Source: Dryomyza anilis (taxonomy: Eukaryota > Arthropoda > Insecta > Diptera > Dryomyzidae). From it: a DNA stretch of 64,000 bases. Below, one piece after another: positions 9,267 to 22,911 of this stretch; the stretch's first letter is position 1; every line of letters begins with the position of its first letter. The DNA is taken from assembly GCA_951804985.1 (NCBI GenBank), contig OX638136.1, positions 3,289,852 through 3,353,851 on the forward strand, read 5' to 3'. The position numbers and the translations under genes are program-made. Below the pieces are notes generated by a model. It worked only from the letters and a program-made list of their open reading frames with translations, did not search any database and was not told where the DNA came from.

Positions 9267-12200
9267 ATTAAACTTTGGATTTTTAGTCATATAAGTATAA
9301 AATATGTGAAAAAGGTTTCATTCTTTAACGGATACACCAACTATTCATCAATTTCACAATTTTAGGTATTTTTCGGCGATTATAAGATTTTTTTGAAAAA
9401 AAAAAATGTAAATTGACAAGATATATAAATATGATCCGAAAAAAAGACAAAAATAATATTTTTTTAATTATCTTTATTGGTTCCAATGTTATTAAATGTT
9501 TATTTCCGAAAATATATAAAATTATGATCGATGTGCACCCATCTCCCATATTAGCCGAAAATTTACACGATAATGGTCATTTAAAGAAATCAATGTTTGG
9601 ATGTTTTATTACATTATACATTAATATTAAAAAATAAGTGAAATTGGACAAAAGGCACGTCCACCTTCCATGTTTACATTTAGCATTACTTAGGCATTTG
9701 ATAAGAATAACAATTAAAATAAATATATTAATATTGATTTTAATATAAATATTAATAAATATAGAAAAATGTAAGATATTGAACAATAGATACGCCCACC
9801 ACATGTTTGTTCATTTTTGTAATATTTTATATTAAACTCGTTAATTCAATGAACATTGACTTCTTGAACGAATGTAGTAAATTTGAAGAAGTCTTTTACG
9901 CATTACAGTATTTGTACATTTACTAAGTAAGTATTACAAAATAAATTTGAATATTTAAATTAATTTTACAAACAAAATTTTAAAAATGATTTCTTGTTTC
10001 TTTTCCAGTTTCTTGCAGAGTTCGTAGAATATTTGAAATACATTCATTCTTGAATTTTTAAAATTGTTTATAATTATCTGAATTTAATTCTCGCGAATTT
10101 ATGAAATGATAAATTCATGTATATAAATGTTCTTGATTACACAGAAATAAAAAACTGTGTACATTTAACAAAAATGTTAATCAATCCAATTAATTTTTAA
10201 TTGAAACTCAGACGATATAACTTTTAATTGTATTTTGTATTGAATTCAATATTCGTAATAATGAGACATTGTTAATTTAAGAAAATTTTTCAACTTTTAT
10301 TGTTATAATGAAATTAAAGTTGTTATATATATTAAATGTTTTATTGAGAATTAATTTATCATTAATTAATAAATTAATTACAAACAACAACTAAAAATTT
10401 ATTTCGATCCAATTATTTAAATCCAATTAAAAATTTTGTACATAAAAATCATTTTTAATTGAATTAAATATATTAAAGCCTAAATCTCCTTCGTCGATAT
10501 CGGTTCACGAATTTGCAATTATAAATCGTTTTACATTTAAACCATTATTAATTGTATTAAATATATTCAGACTATTTTTATTTTCATACTTTTTTATATT
10601 CATGCCATCGAATTTGCAGAATCCGATAATGGTTAGATCGCTTTCAATATTCTGTGTATTACTACTAAATACCAATGGAACCTTTCTTTATTAATTATAG
10701 ACATCTGAAATAAAAAAAATCAAACCATTTTTATTACAGAATAAATAATAATAAAAACTTATATTTAATTTGTATTAAAAAAAAATACATCGAAAAAAAC
10801 AATAATATAATAAAAAATAATAGGAACATATTTTTTTTATATTCAAATTTATTACATAATCAATACAAACAAAATGTTTAAAAAAAGCAATTCACTTTCA
10901 AAAACTAAAAGCAAAAACAAAATAAATTATATTATAATTAAAATCGAAAAATTATTAAATAAATATTTTTATCGATATTTACCGATGAAGTAACACAGGA
11001 ACACGTAGAATTTCCTGCCAAATATCAACATTTTTTGAAATCATCCTATATGCTTTATTATATTGATATAGTTATAAGATATTTCTTTTTTCTTTAGAAG
11101 ATAATTTGGTGGCAATTGTAAAGAGGTCAGTTTGGTACATAATAGCGAATTACACTTTAAAACTGTATTTCTTTAAAATCTAAGTTTTGAGATTTTACAG
11201 AATAGTTTTTAAAATCTTATTTATCATTTGTAACAGTTTTAGTTTGACGATTTGATAATTCATACTTAGTACTAATTCCCTTAAATTGAAAACTTGACTG
11301 TTTTCTCGGTTGGACTTGGTCTTTCATTCCTTCCTTCGACGTTTTACGATATTTTTTTTACAAAATTATCGTAGAATATTTTTTTCTATTCCGGTTTAGA
11401 CTCCAAAAATGTGAATGTGTATTGATATCTGATTGGTACATGAGTAGAAGCAATACTTAGCATAAGTTTCCATTCATATTTTTGTTTTTTGTATATTTTG
11501 TTTCAATAATCCGTGGTAACGGTTTTACGCCGTTTCACTGCATGCTTTTATTGTTTTAAATATATTTGTTTAATTTAAAGAAGTGTCTGCTATAATTTGG
11601 AGGCAAGTTGTGGTCTTCTGTGGTGATTAACTCGAAAAACATGCGGTTTCAGGTTTTCATAAAATACATTTAGTGCGGATTTTTCATTTCGATTTCTAAA
11701 TAATTTTGTGATCAAAAATCATCACCAAGAATTTTATCACACATTATTAAAAAATAAAACAACTAATTAAGACTAATCTCAGGTCATCCGGTATAGACGG
11801 AGCCAGGGCTCGTCCTCTTTGTTCGACACCATAGCACATACGACAAAATTATACACTGAATTAGTAAAATATTGTAGCTCTGCATGTAAAATATGCAAAA
11901 AAGTGATACCAGCAATCGTTATTATTAATATTCACATATGACAATCTTTTAATCAAGGTGACGATATGACATTCAGAAAATTGTCCTGAATATTTTCTGC
12001 AAATATACAGATATATGAAAGTTTGTTCAAAGGAGTAAGGATTGTATGGAATGTTCTAAATTTTATAAAATTTTAATGGCAGATTTACTGCATAGGCATA
12101 TTTTTTAACTTACTTCGACACCCTTTGTCTGTTTGAATTATGTCGATAAAATATATAATATTCATAATTTTACGGAATTATGCCTCAAACTTAAATCAAA

Positions 12201-12478
12201 ACGAGTAATGTATTTTTGAATATACTCGCATAACTTTTGATGGTAACTTTTTTAAATTTTATAATAATCATAAAAACCTATTTATATTGTTTTTAAATTG
12301 ATCCAAAGTTTTATAAATATAATATTTATATAATACGTATAAAATATTCTTATTTTATTTAAAATATTCCTGTTTTATAATAAGTATTTAAATATAAATA
12401 AAAACATATTTAATTATTTATGTTTAAATTGATATTTACTCTAAAAAATATTTTAAAATTGAAACAATAAACATCTTA

Positions 12479-13065
12479 GGCCCGGTTTCACAGTGCACAC
12501 TTAAGTGTCGATTTTTCCTCAAACTATACTTAAGTGTGAAAATAGCAAGTGCCCGATAACCTCCACTTAAGTTTCACTTAAGTGTGCTTTCTGTTAAGTG
12601 TATTTTCGCGGAGAATTGCATATTAACCAAAACAAAAGTGACTCCTATCATTTTTTCGCAGCCATAACTTATTCCGTTACCACTATTAAATGCCTTTGTA
12701 CGCGAAATTCACTTTTTTTTTGCATAAAACACAATTCTCCGGATTTTTCGAACTAAGATATGTTTAAAATTGTAATACACCTGAATTTGCAATTATTTAA
12801 GTTATAAAAATTGCATTCACATTACAATTTTTAATTTTTGCACTGCATTTGGACAAAAAAACGTAATTTGTATGACAGAAAATTGAATATAATTTTGTTT
12901 GTAAACAAAAACATTTGTCATAAATGTCGTGCTGCCATATTTTTAAAAATATATTTGTACGCATTTAAGTGGAGACTGTGAAACGCAAAAAAACTTAAGT
13001 AGACAAAAAATCTTAAATGTTCCTCAACTCAAATTTTATTTAAGTGCGCACTGTGAAACCGGGCC
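12479..13065. mobile_element. 587-bp MITE (U2)
   Basis: This is the same inverted-repeat element as at 3531, full length. The flanking bases extend the terminal repeat to AGGCCC...GGGCCT. Confidence 0.8.
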
Positions 13066-13440
13066 TCAGTGTTACAAATATTAGATATTGTTAATATTAA
13101 GAAAATACATTGTGGAATTTTAGTAGAATGTTTTCCTTATTTTTAACGACGTTTTGTTCTTTAATTTCAGAAGATTATTTCTCGCGGTTTGCAGACAAAT
13201 TTATTATATGTTTAATATATTTATATAATTTTTGTACATTTTTTTGTTAGTTATAATTTATTAATTCATTTTTTAAAAATATTACAGAACATGCGCTCGA
13301 ATTTCGAAGGCATCTGCAGGTGCCATGTGCTGATTCGAAATTAATTTAATGAAATTCCATTCACGCTTCACGTAATTATTAACATCTTTTACATTCAAAA
13401 ATTAATTAAATCCATAAAATTTTAACCATTTCAAATATAG

Positions 13441-13711
13441 TTTTAAACCTTTGAAAGATCTACGCAAAGAATTCTCCAAATTTCTGCTCTACGAATATGA
13501 GGATCCACGATTTAAGATAGGCATCGGACCGCTGTACGGTGGGTGATATAAATCCTTCGAGGAGACGGAATCCTTTCAGGAGAATCATCGGCAGCAACTG
13601 CCGAAAGTTCGAACAATCGTCAATCATGCTCACAGACGACAAATAGCCAAGGATTTATTTAAATTGTTTTTGCTGGGCATTGGAATGCATGTGGAGTTGG
13701 CAGAATCAGCG
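13441..13711 (+). pseudogene. Exon-like block A, U2
   Basis: It is a 271-nt copy with intact acceptor (ATATAG) and donor (GCG|GTGAGT). It has the shared in-frame TGA and no extra lesion compared with U1. Confidence 0.45.
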
Positions 13712-15050
13712 GTGAGTTTTTTTTTTAAACCTATTATTACTGAAAAATTTGCTATTAATTTTTTAAAAATATATACAAAAAAAATTAAAATGATTCATTA
13801 AAACACATTACAGCATTTATGAATTTATTAAATATTTAATTTATTTATTCATAAAATATGAAACAACGATTTAAAGCTTTTATAAAGTTATGTAATTTTA
13901 TTCATAATATATAGAAAATACACAAAAAGTTTGGTATTCTGAATTTTGGTAAACGGCAACAGTGAAATAACACGTATGGAACATTATTCATTTTTTATAT
14001 TGAAGGCAATTTTTTAACTTAAATCGACTATTTTCAATAAAATTATTATTACTCAAAGTCTAAAAAGTTACCACTAGATTTCCTTTTTTTATTAAACTAA
14101 AACACGTAAAATGTAGATTTTTTTAATATAAGTAATTCTAACTATCGAAATTTTCTAATATTATTTTAATGAGTTTGTAATAACATTTTTGTATTATTGC
14201 ACATACAATTATCTTTAAAATCGTATTATTAGTACATATTAAAATTCTGTATTCCTAGTCTAAAACACGTTCAATCCAAAAGTTGATGCACATCCCAATT
14301 TATTCAAGAAAATGTTTCGGATATCCCTTCCGAGTATTTTAAGATAAAAATAAATAAAAAGTCGTTGGTAGATTTTATAAAATATCCTGGTTTAATAATT
14401 TGTTTGATTTTTTGATTTATTTTTAATTATAAATTGAATGTATTTTTTTTTTTTTTTTGCTTAAACTATTAAGTTTTTCCATCATTATTGGTTCATAACA
14501 AAAGCGTTTAAATTGTTTTTTCAAAAATAGTCTTTAATTATTTAATTATCTTTAAAATGATATATCAGACTTATCTTTTCGGATATTTCGGAAAATTGCG
14601 ATTTATATTTTCATCTTCTTAACAAAAAAATTTAAAGATTGTCATAACTCAAAAAAGCGATTTTGAAGAAAACGCGTTTAAAATTTTCAATTGACTCTCA
14701 TCTTGCATATGAAATGTATGGGACCTTTGAAATGAAGAAAATGATATAACTGACAATTCTGCATTATGCATCATTAACTCAAAAATAACATTTTTGAGTT
14801 ATGACACTCTTGTAGTAAATGAGCGACATATATACATATATATGACAATTATTAAATCCGGAACATGGCCCAGGAACATTTTCTTTTGAATTGATTACAA
14901 TGTCTACAAAGATTTCATAAATGACGTCATACAGAGTTTTTCGTGCGCTAAAAATGTATGAACAGATCGTATCTAATAATATGTTGCCTGCATATACATT
15001 TGTTCCCTGTACGCATCAATACTTTTATAGCATTAAAAATTTGTATTTTT

Positions 15051-15753
15051 ATACCCTACACTAAGAGTGAAAGGGTATATTCAGTTTGGTACGCCGTTTG
15101 TAACACCCAGAAGGAAGCATCTCCGGTATGGAAAAGTATATATATTCTTGATCAGCATGACCTCCTGAGTCGATTTAGCGATGTCCGTCTGTCCGTCTGT
15201 CTGTCTGTCTGTTGAAATCCCTACTATTTTTAAAATTGAAGAGCTAGATAAATGAAACTTATAACTTAGATTACTAATATATCTACGCAGTATGTGCGAA
15301 AAAATTGGCGAGATCGGTCCATTGTGACCTATGATCCGACCACTTATGTTCAAATACCTCATATAAAATGTACATATAAAGATCAATTTTTATGTATACG
15401 TGCTTAGATAAACTTTTTTGGTCAAATATATATTGATATCATGCTCAAATATATTATAATAATGTTTTCCGGCAAAAAGACTTGTGGTTCACAAAAAAAA
15501 AAATCGAAATTCGGTACACCTACCCATTTGTAAATATGGGTATCAAATGAATGGAAATTCTTCAGCGAGTGAATGTTTGTAGTTATTTTCAGGATTCATA
15601 TACCCTGGTGACCTATATATCACTTTGAATGGTAACCACACATATGTGTAGGGTATTTATAGTCGGCTTAGACCGACTATAATTTTGATAATCCTAACTA
15701 TCATAATTACACCTACTTTAAAATTTCCCATGTGATCTAACCTTCCCAACTGG
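15051..15753 (+). mobile_element. Mini-me-like element upstream of block B (U2)
   Basis: This is the orthologous insertion to 6828-7534, with a shorter (GTCY)7 run (15184-15211) and the hairpin at 15657-15682. Confidence 0.82.
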
Positions 15754-15765
15754 TTTTCATTTCAG

Positions 15766-15864
15766 TGGCTTTCTGCAGACCTATAACTTCCTGCGCAATA
15801 CAAAGAAATTGGCTGCAATACAATGAAATTCATTTGTACAAAATTCTCGGGAATTCTTCAACAG
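15766..15864 (+). pseudogene. Exon-like block B, U2
   Basis: It is a 99-nt block with TTTCAG acceptor and intact donor (CAACAG|GTAATA). The TGA in the C-compatible frame remains. Confidence 0.45.
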
Positions 15865-16090
15865 GTAATATTCATATATCATCGTTGTAGAAGTAAAACT
15901 AACCAAATACATTTTTCCTAGTTTATGAATTTAGTTATGCCTTTTGAAATATTAACATGCTTACCATCTATCACATGTTTTTTCTTCATCGAATAGAAAT
16001 TGTCAGATATATTACACGGATATGGTTAAAAAATTATTATCTTTAAACCTTTACTTATATATTGGCACATTGATATTTTCTTTTTTTTAG

Positions 16091-16798
16091 ACTTCCGCAA
16101 CTTATTATTATGTTGTCATAATAATAAGTTGCAACATAGTTTAGTCACTTCACAATGGCAGCAGATACAACTTTCAGTTCCAATTCGAAGTATTTTACCA
16201 AACTGTGGATTATGTCTACATGAATCCAATAGTACGCTGTATGCCTTATATTTTGGGTAGCCTGACCCCTGAATTATTGTCTATGGGTTCGATGAAGTCA
16301 AATGTCCTGTGGTATGAGGCACTTATTTGCATTACCGCTAGTGGTTATACGATGTATTGGCATGAATTGGACCCTATAAAGTCCATATGCCTGAATATAT
16401 TCGGACGACTCTTCCTGTCACTTGCCATTTGTTGGATGATTGTGGCCAGTTCGATGGGGCACAGCTGTTGTTGGTCACGTTTATTGAAGGCAAATCCTTT
16501 TCGACATATCAACCGCTCGACGTACGCCATATATCTGCTGAATCCATTAATTATAACAATATTTGTCGGTCTCATGGAATCAAGTCAGCAAGTGAATGGA
16601 TTTTCGCTGTTGCGTTTATTGTAAACATTTCAATATCAATCTTTTTAAACAAATATTCTTCTTTTACAGGTACTGTACTTCTGTGCCTTTGAAATTATAA
16701 CTTATCTGTTGGCAATATTTATGTCAATGATCTTTGAATTTCCTTTCTGCAATTTGTCAAATTTAATAAGTAATTATGGTAAAAATAAAATGGTTTAA
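16091..16798 (+). pseudogene. NRF-6-like exons C and D, U2 (disabled)
   Basis: It is homologous to 7898-8621. A net 4-nt deletion near 16104-16112 shifts the frame and a stop TAA follows at 16119. The right arm of a new palindrome (16117-16132) adds more stops. TGG has become TAG in the sequence GTTTAGTCAC. A 12-nt in-frame deletion removes four residues of the second hydrophobic segment. Downstream, the frame from about 16205 to the donor at 16592 and exon D (16670-16798) is otherwise open. Confidence 0.7.
16097..16132. repeat. Perfect 16-bp palindrome, U2 only
   Basis: GCAACTTATTATTATG (16097-16112), loop TTGT, then its exact reverse complement (16117-16132). U4 and U5 have the same left arm but an unrelated right arm (CATCATATTTGTCTGC). 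Confidence 0.92.
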
Positions 16799-19700
16799 AT
16801 GTAAAATGGGAATTGGAATGATGTTGTTTTAATAAAAGAAATGAAAAAATTACAGTACTAAATACGATTTTCCTCTTTCGAACTTATGTTAATGTATACT
16901 GGAATACGAATTCTGCATATTTGGCATATAAATTATATAACTTCAAAACTGATCTGTAGATTTCGTTATTTTTATTACTAAATAAAAAAAAATATCAAGA
17001 TATAGTTATGCATTATAAAGTGTGTTCTATTGATTCACAAAACATTTGTAGAAATATTTAAACTTCGAGAATTTTTGGAATCGGGAACCGATATAGTTAA
17101 GATTTTTTATTATTTTTGACCCCATTAATAGTGATCTAGTGATCTGAATTAAGTTAGTGTAATTGAAGGATATCGTTTGCAGTTATTGACATAATTTAAC
17201 AAAAAAAAGGCACAAAAGTATAAAATTATAAAAAAATGGTAATTTTTGGCATGTAATTTCACCTAATCCTGGAACGATATATTGTACCATATTGAATATG
17301 ATTAGAAAAAAGTTACGAACTAAGGATATCGCTTGCATTATTTTGAATAAATTTACAAACAAATTAGAATAAAACTGGTAATTTTGCCATGTAAATTCTT
17401 CTAATCCGGGAACGATATCGGGATCATATATTTTTAACACATTGATATACATTAAACTTTGGATTTTTAGTCATATAAGTATAAAATATGTGAAAAAGGT
17501 TTCATTCTTTAACGGATACACCAACTATTTATCAATTTCACAATTTGAGGTTTTTTTCGGCGATTATAAGATTTTTTTGAAAAAAAAAAAAATGTAAATT
17601 GACAAGATATATTAAATATGATCCGAAAAAAAGACAAAAATAATATTTTTTTAATTATCTTTATTGGTTCCAATGTTATTAAAAGTTTATTTCCGAAAAT
17701 ATATAAAATTATGATCGATGTGCACGCCATATACCATATTAGCCGAAAATTTAAACGATAATGATTACTTGGTCATTTAAAGAAATCAATATTTGGATGT
17801 TTTATTACATTATATATTAATATTAAAAAATAAGTGAAATTGAACAAAAGGCACGTCCACCTTCCATGTTTACATTTAGCATTACTTAGGCATTTGATAA
17901 GAATAACAATTAAAATAAATATATGATTTTAATATAAATATTAATAAATAAGAAAAATGTAAGATATTGAACAATAGATACGCCCACCACATGTTTGTTC
18001 ATTTTTGTAATATTTTATATTAAACTCGTTAATTCAATGAACATTGACTTCTTGAACGAATGTAGTAAATTTGACTAAGTATTTTACGCATTACAGTATT
18101 TGAACATTTACTAAGTAAGTATTACAAAATAAATTTGAATATTTAAATTAATTTTACAAACAAAATTTTAAAAATGATTTGTTGTTTCTTTTCCAGCTTC
18201 TTGCAGAGTTCGTAGAATATTTGAAATACATTCATTCTTGAATTTTTAAAATTGTTTATAATTATCTGAATTTAATTCTCGCGAATTTATGAAATGATAA
18301 ATTCATGTATATAAATGTTCTTGATTACACAGAAATAAAAAACTGTGTACATATAACCAAAATGTTAATCAATCCAATTAATTTTTAATTGAAACTCAGC
18401 CGATATAACTTTTAATTGTATTTTGTATTGAATTCAATATTCGTAATAATGAGACATTGTTAATTTAAGAAAAATTTTCAACTTTTATTGTTATAATGAA
18501 ATTAAAGTTGTTATATATATTAAATGTTTTATTGAGAATTAATTTATCATTAATTAATAAATTAATTACAAACAACAACTAAAAATTTATTTTGATCGAC
18601 ACGAATAGAAATTTAGTAAATATTTAGTAAATCCAATTAAAATTTTTTTTACATCAAAATCATTTTTAATTGAATTAAATATATTAAAGCAGAAATCTCC
18701 TTCGTCGATATTGGTTCACGAATTGCAATTATAAATCGTTTTACATTTAATTCATTATTAATTATATTAAATATATTCAGACCATTTTTATTTTCATACT
18801 TTTTTATATTCATTCCACCGAATTTTCAGAATCCGATAATGGTTAGATCGCTTTCAATATTCTGTGTATTACTACTAAATACCAATGGAACCTTTCTTTA
18901 TTAATTATAGACATCTGAAATAAAAAAAATCAAACCATTTTTATTACAGAATAAATAAAAATAAAAACTTATATTTAATTTGTATTAAAAAAAAAAATAC
19001 ATCGAAAAAAACAATAATACAATAAAAAAATAATAGGAACATATTTTTTTAGATTCAGATTTATTACATAATCAATACAAACAAAATGTTTAAAAAAAAA
19101 CAATTCACTTTCAAAAACTAAAAGCAAAAACAAAATAAATTATATTATAATTAAAATCGAAAAATTATTAAATAAATATTTTTATCGATATTTACCGATG
19201 AAGTAACACAGGAACACGAAGAATTTCCTGCCAAATATCAACATTTTTTGAAATCATCCTATATGCTTTATTATATTGATATAGTTATAAGATATTTCTT
19301 TTTTCTTTAGAAGATAATTTGGTGGCAATTGTAAAGAGGTCAGTTTGGTACATAATAGCGAATTACACTTTAAAACTGTATTTCTTTAAAATCTAAGTTT
19401 TGAGATTTTACAGAATAGTTTTTAAAATCTTATTTATCATTTGTAACAGTTTTAGTTTGACGATTTGATTATTCATACTTAGTACTAATTCCCTTAAATT
19501 GAAAACTTGACTGATTTCTCGGTTGGACTTGGTCTTTCATTCCTTCCTTCGACGTTTTACGATATTTTTTTTACAAAATTATCGTAGAAAATTTTTTCTA
19601 TTCCGGGTTAGACTCCAAAAATGTGAATGTATATTGATATATGATATATTATTGATACATGAGTAGAAGCAAGACTTAGCATAAGTTTCTATTCATTTTT

Positions 19701-20702
19701 TTTTTTTGTATATTTTGTTTCAATAATCCGTGGTAACGGTTTTATGCCGTTTCACTTCGTGCTTTTATTATTTTAAATATATTTGTTTAATTTAAAGAAG
19801 TGCCTGCTATAATTTGGAGGCAAGTTGTGGTCTTCTGTGGTGATTAACTCGAAAAACATGCGGTTTCCGGTTTTCATAAAATACATTTAGCGCGGATTTT
19901 TCATTTTGATTTCTAAATAATTTTGTGATCAAAAATCATCACCAAGAATTTTATCCCACATTATTAAAAAATAAAACAACTAATTAAGACTAATCTCAGG
20001 TCATCCGGTATAGACGGAGCCAGGGCTCGTCCCTCGTCCTCTTTGTTCGACACCATAGCACATACGACAAAATTATACACTCAATTACTAAAATATTGCA
20101 GCTCTGCATGTAAAATATGCAAAAAAGTGATACCAGCAATCGTAATTATTCATATTCACATACGACAATCTTTTAATCAAGGCGACGATATGACAATCAG
20201 AAAATTGTCCTGAATATTTTCTGCAAATATACAGATAAATGAAAGTTTGTTCAAAGGAGTAAGGATTGTATGGAATGTTCTAAATTTTATAAAACTTTAA
20301 TGGCAGATTTACTGCATAGGCATATTTTTTAACTTACTTCGACACCCTTTGTCTGTTTGAATTATGTCGATAAAATATATAATATTCATAATTTTACGGA
20401 ATTATGCCTCAAACTTAAATCAAAACGAGTAATGTATTTTTGAATATACTCGCATAACTTTTGATGGTAACTTTTTTAAATTTTATAATAATCATAAAAA
20501 CCTATTCATATTGTTTTTAAATTGATCCAAAGTTTTATAAATATAATATTTATATAATACGTATAAAATATTCATATTTTATTTAAAATATTCCTGTTTT
20601 ATAATAAGTATTTAAATAAAAATAACAACATATTTAATTATTTATGTTTAAATTGATATTTACTCTAAAAAATATTTTAAAATTGAAACAATAAACATCT
20701 TA

Positions 20703-21289
20703 GGCCCGGTTTCACAGTGCACACTTAAGTGTCGATTTTTCCTCAAACTATACTTAAGTGTGAAAATAGTAAGTGCCCGATATCCTCCACTTAAGTTTCA
20801 CTTAAGTGTGCTTTCTGTTAAGTGTATTTTCGCGGAGAATTGCATATTAACCAAAACAAAAGTGACTTCTATCATTTTTTCGCAGCCATAACTTATTCCG
20901 TTACCACTATTAAATGCCTTTGTACGCGAAATTCACTTTTTTTTTGCATAAAACACAATTCTCCGGATTTTTCGAACAAAGATATGTTTAAAATTGTAAT
21001 ACACCTGAATTTGCAATTATTTAAGTTATAAAAATTGCATTCACATTTCAATTTTTAATTTTTGCACTGCATTTGGACAAAAAAACGTAATTTGTATGAC
21101 AGAAAATTGAATATAATTTTGTTTGTAAACAAAAACATTTGTCATAAATGTCGTGCTGCCATATTTTTAAAAATATATTTGTACGCATTTAAGTGGAGAC
21201 TGTGAAACGCAAAAAAACTTAAGTAGACAAAAAATCTTAAATGTTCCTCAACTCAAATTTTATTTAAGTGCGCACTGTGAAACCGGGCC
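20703..21289. mobile_element. 587-bp MITE (U3)
   Basis: This is a full-length copy with both 17-bp ends. A chance reading frame inside it (20822-21031) is not a gene. Confidence 0.8.
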
Positions 21290-21663
21290 TCAGTGTTACA
21301 AATATTAGATATTGTTAATATTAAGAAAATACATTGTGGAATTATAGTAGAATGTTTTCCTTATTTTTAACGACGTTTTGTTCTTTCATTTCAGAAGATT
21401 ATTTCTCGCGGTTTGCAGACAAATTTATTATATGTTTAAAATATTTATATAATTTTTGACATTTTTTTGTTAGTTATAATTTATTAATTCATTTTTTAAA
21501 AATATTACAGAACATGCGCTCGAATTTCGAAGGTATCTGCAGGTGCCATGTGCTGATTCGAAATTAATTTAATGAAATTCCATTCACGCTTCACGTAATT
21601 ATTAACATCTTTTACATTCAAAAATTAATTAAATCCATAAAATTTTAACCATTTCAAATATAG

Positions 21664-21934
21664 TTTTAAACCTTTGAAAGATCTACGCAAAGAATTCTCC
21701 AAAATTCTGCTCTACGAATATGAGGATCCACGATTTAAGATAGGCATCGGACCGCTGTACGGTGGGTGATATAAATCCTTCGAGGAGACGGAATCATTTC
21801 AGGAGAATCATCGATAGCAACGGCCGAAAGTTCGAACAATCGTCAATCATGCTCACAGACGACAACTAGCCAAGGATTTATTTAAATTGTTTTTGCTGGG
21901 CATTGGAATGCATGTGGAGTTGGCAGAATCAGCG
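21664..21934 (+). pseudogene. Exon-like block A, U3 (second stop)
   Basis: Splice-site borders are intact. Besides the shared TGA it has TAG at 21815-21817 (CAG to TAG) and other changes also found in U6, U7 and U8. Confidence 0.45.
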
Positions 21935-22653
21935 GTGAGTTTTTTTTTAAACCTATTATTACTGAAAAATTTGCTATTAATTTTTTAAAAATATATACAA
22001 AAAAAATTAAAATGATTCATTAAAACAAATTACAGCATTTATGAATTTATTAAATATTTAATTTATTTATTCATAAAATATGAAACAACGATTTAAAGCT
22101 TTTATAAAGTTATGTAATTTTATTCATATATATAGAAAATACACAAAAAGTTTGGTATTCTGAATTTTGGTAAACGGCAGCAGTGAAATAATACGTATGG
22201 AACATTATTCATTTTTTATATTGAAGGCAATTTTTTAACTTAAATCGACTATTTTCAATAAAATTATTATTACTCAAAGTCTAAAAAGTTACCACTAGAT
22301 TTCCTTTTTTTATTAAACTAAAACACGTAAAATGTAGATTTTTTTTAATATAAGTAATTCTAACTGTCGAAATTTTCTATTATTTTAATGAGTTTGTAAT
22401 AACATTTTTGTATTATTGCACATACAATTATCTTTAAAATCGTATTATTAGTACATATTAAAATTCTGTACTCCTAGTCTAAAACACGTTCAATCCAAAA
22501 GTTGATGCACATCCCAATTTATTCAAGAAAATGTTTCGGATATCCCTTCCGAGTATTTTAAGATAAAAATAAATAAAAAGTCGTTGGTAGATTTTATAAA
22601 ATATCCTGGTTTAATAATTTGTTTGATTTTTGATTTATTTTTAATTATAAATT

Positions 22654-22911
22654 GAATCCATCAATTATAACAATATTTGTCGGTCTCATGGAATCAAGTC
22701 AGCAAGTGAATGGATTTTCGCTGTTGCGTTTATTGTAAACATTTCAATATCAATCTTTTTAAACAAATATTCTTCTTTTACATGTACTGTACTTCTGTGG
22801 CTTTGAAATTATAACTTATCTGTGGCAATATTTATGTCACTGATCTTTGAATTTCCTTTCTGCAATTTGTCAAATTTTATACGTAATTATGGTAAAAATA
22901 AAATGGTTTAA
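22654..22911 (+). pseudogene. Remnant of exons C and D, U3
   Basis: Only the last roughly 50 nt of exon C (to 22704) survive the deletion. The acceptor before exon D has changed from ACAG to ACAT. Exon D (22784-22911) has lost one T (CTGTGGCA versus CTGTTGGCA), shifting the frame. It is the most decayed copy. Confidence 0.75.

Larger units (their letters stand above)
1..9615 (+). repeat. Tandem array unit U1 (longest simple unit)
   Basis: U1 is the longest unit without the retrotransposon. It carries a reverse mini-me-like element (1183-1823), the MITE (3531-4117), exon-like block A (4493-4763), a mini-me-like element found in no other unit (5464-6189), a third mini-me-like element (6828-7534), and blocks B, C and D (7547-8621). 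The stretches 1-1182, 1824-3530, 4118-4492, 4764-5463, 6190-6827 and 8660-9615 are AT-rich spacer in which I see no convincing gene. A slightly GC-richer island lies near 2828-2885. The next unit restarts at 9616 with the same sequence. Confidence 0.93.
9616..17811 (+). repeat. Tandem array unit U2
   Basis: The landmark at 9616 repeats the window start. U2 lacks both the reverse mini-me-like element (intact site near 10770) and the second U1 element (intact site near 14400), but keeps the one upstream of block B. Its first 1.5 kb share private variants with U9. Blocks C and D carry a frameshift and a palindromic replacement. Spacer at 9616-12478, 13066-13440, 13712-15050 and 16860-17811 holds no gene that I can support. 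Confidence 0.93.

Noticed and set aside
15081..15386. Minus-strand 101-codon frames at 15081, 33074 and 41273
   Set aside because: They cross the same microsatellite and element core on the other strand; no protein family or splice context.
17183..17452. Minus-strand 85-89-codon frames with two similar halves (also at 35176, 43399, 49542 and 55706)
   Set aside because: The internal similarity follows from the diverged tandem duplication in the spacer; composition is AT-driven and no family is recognised.
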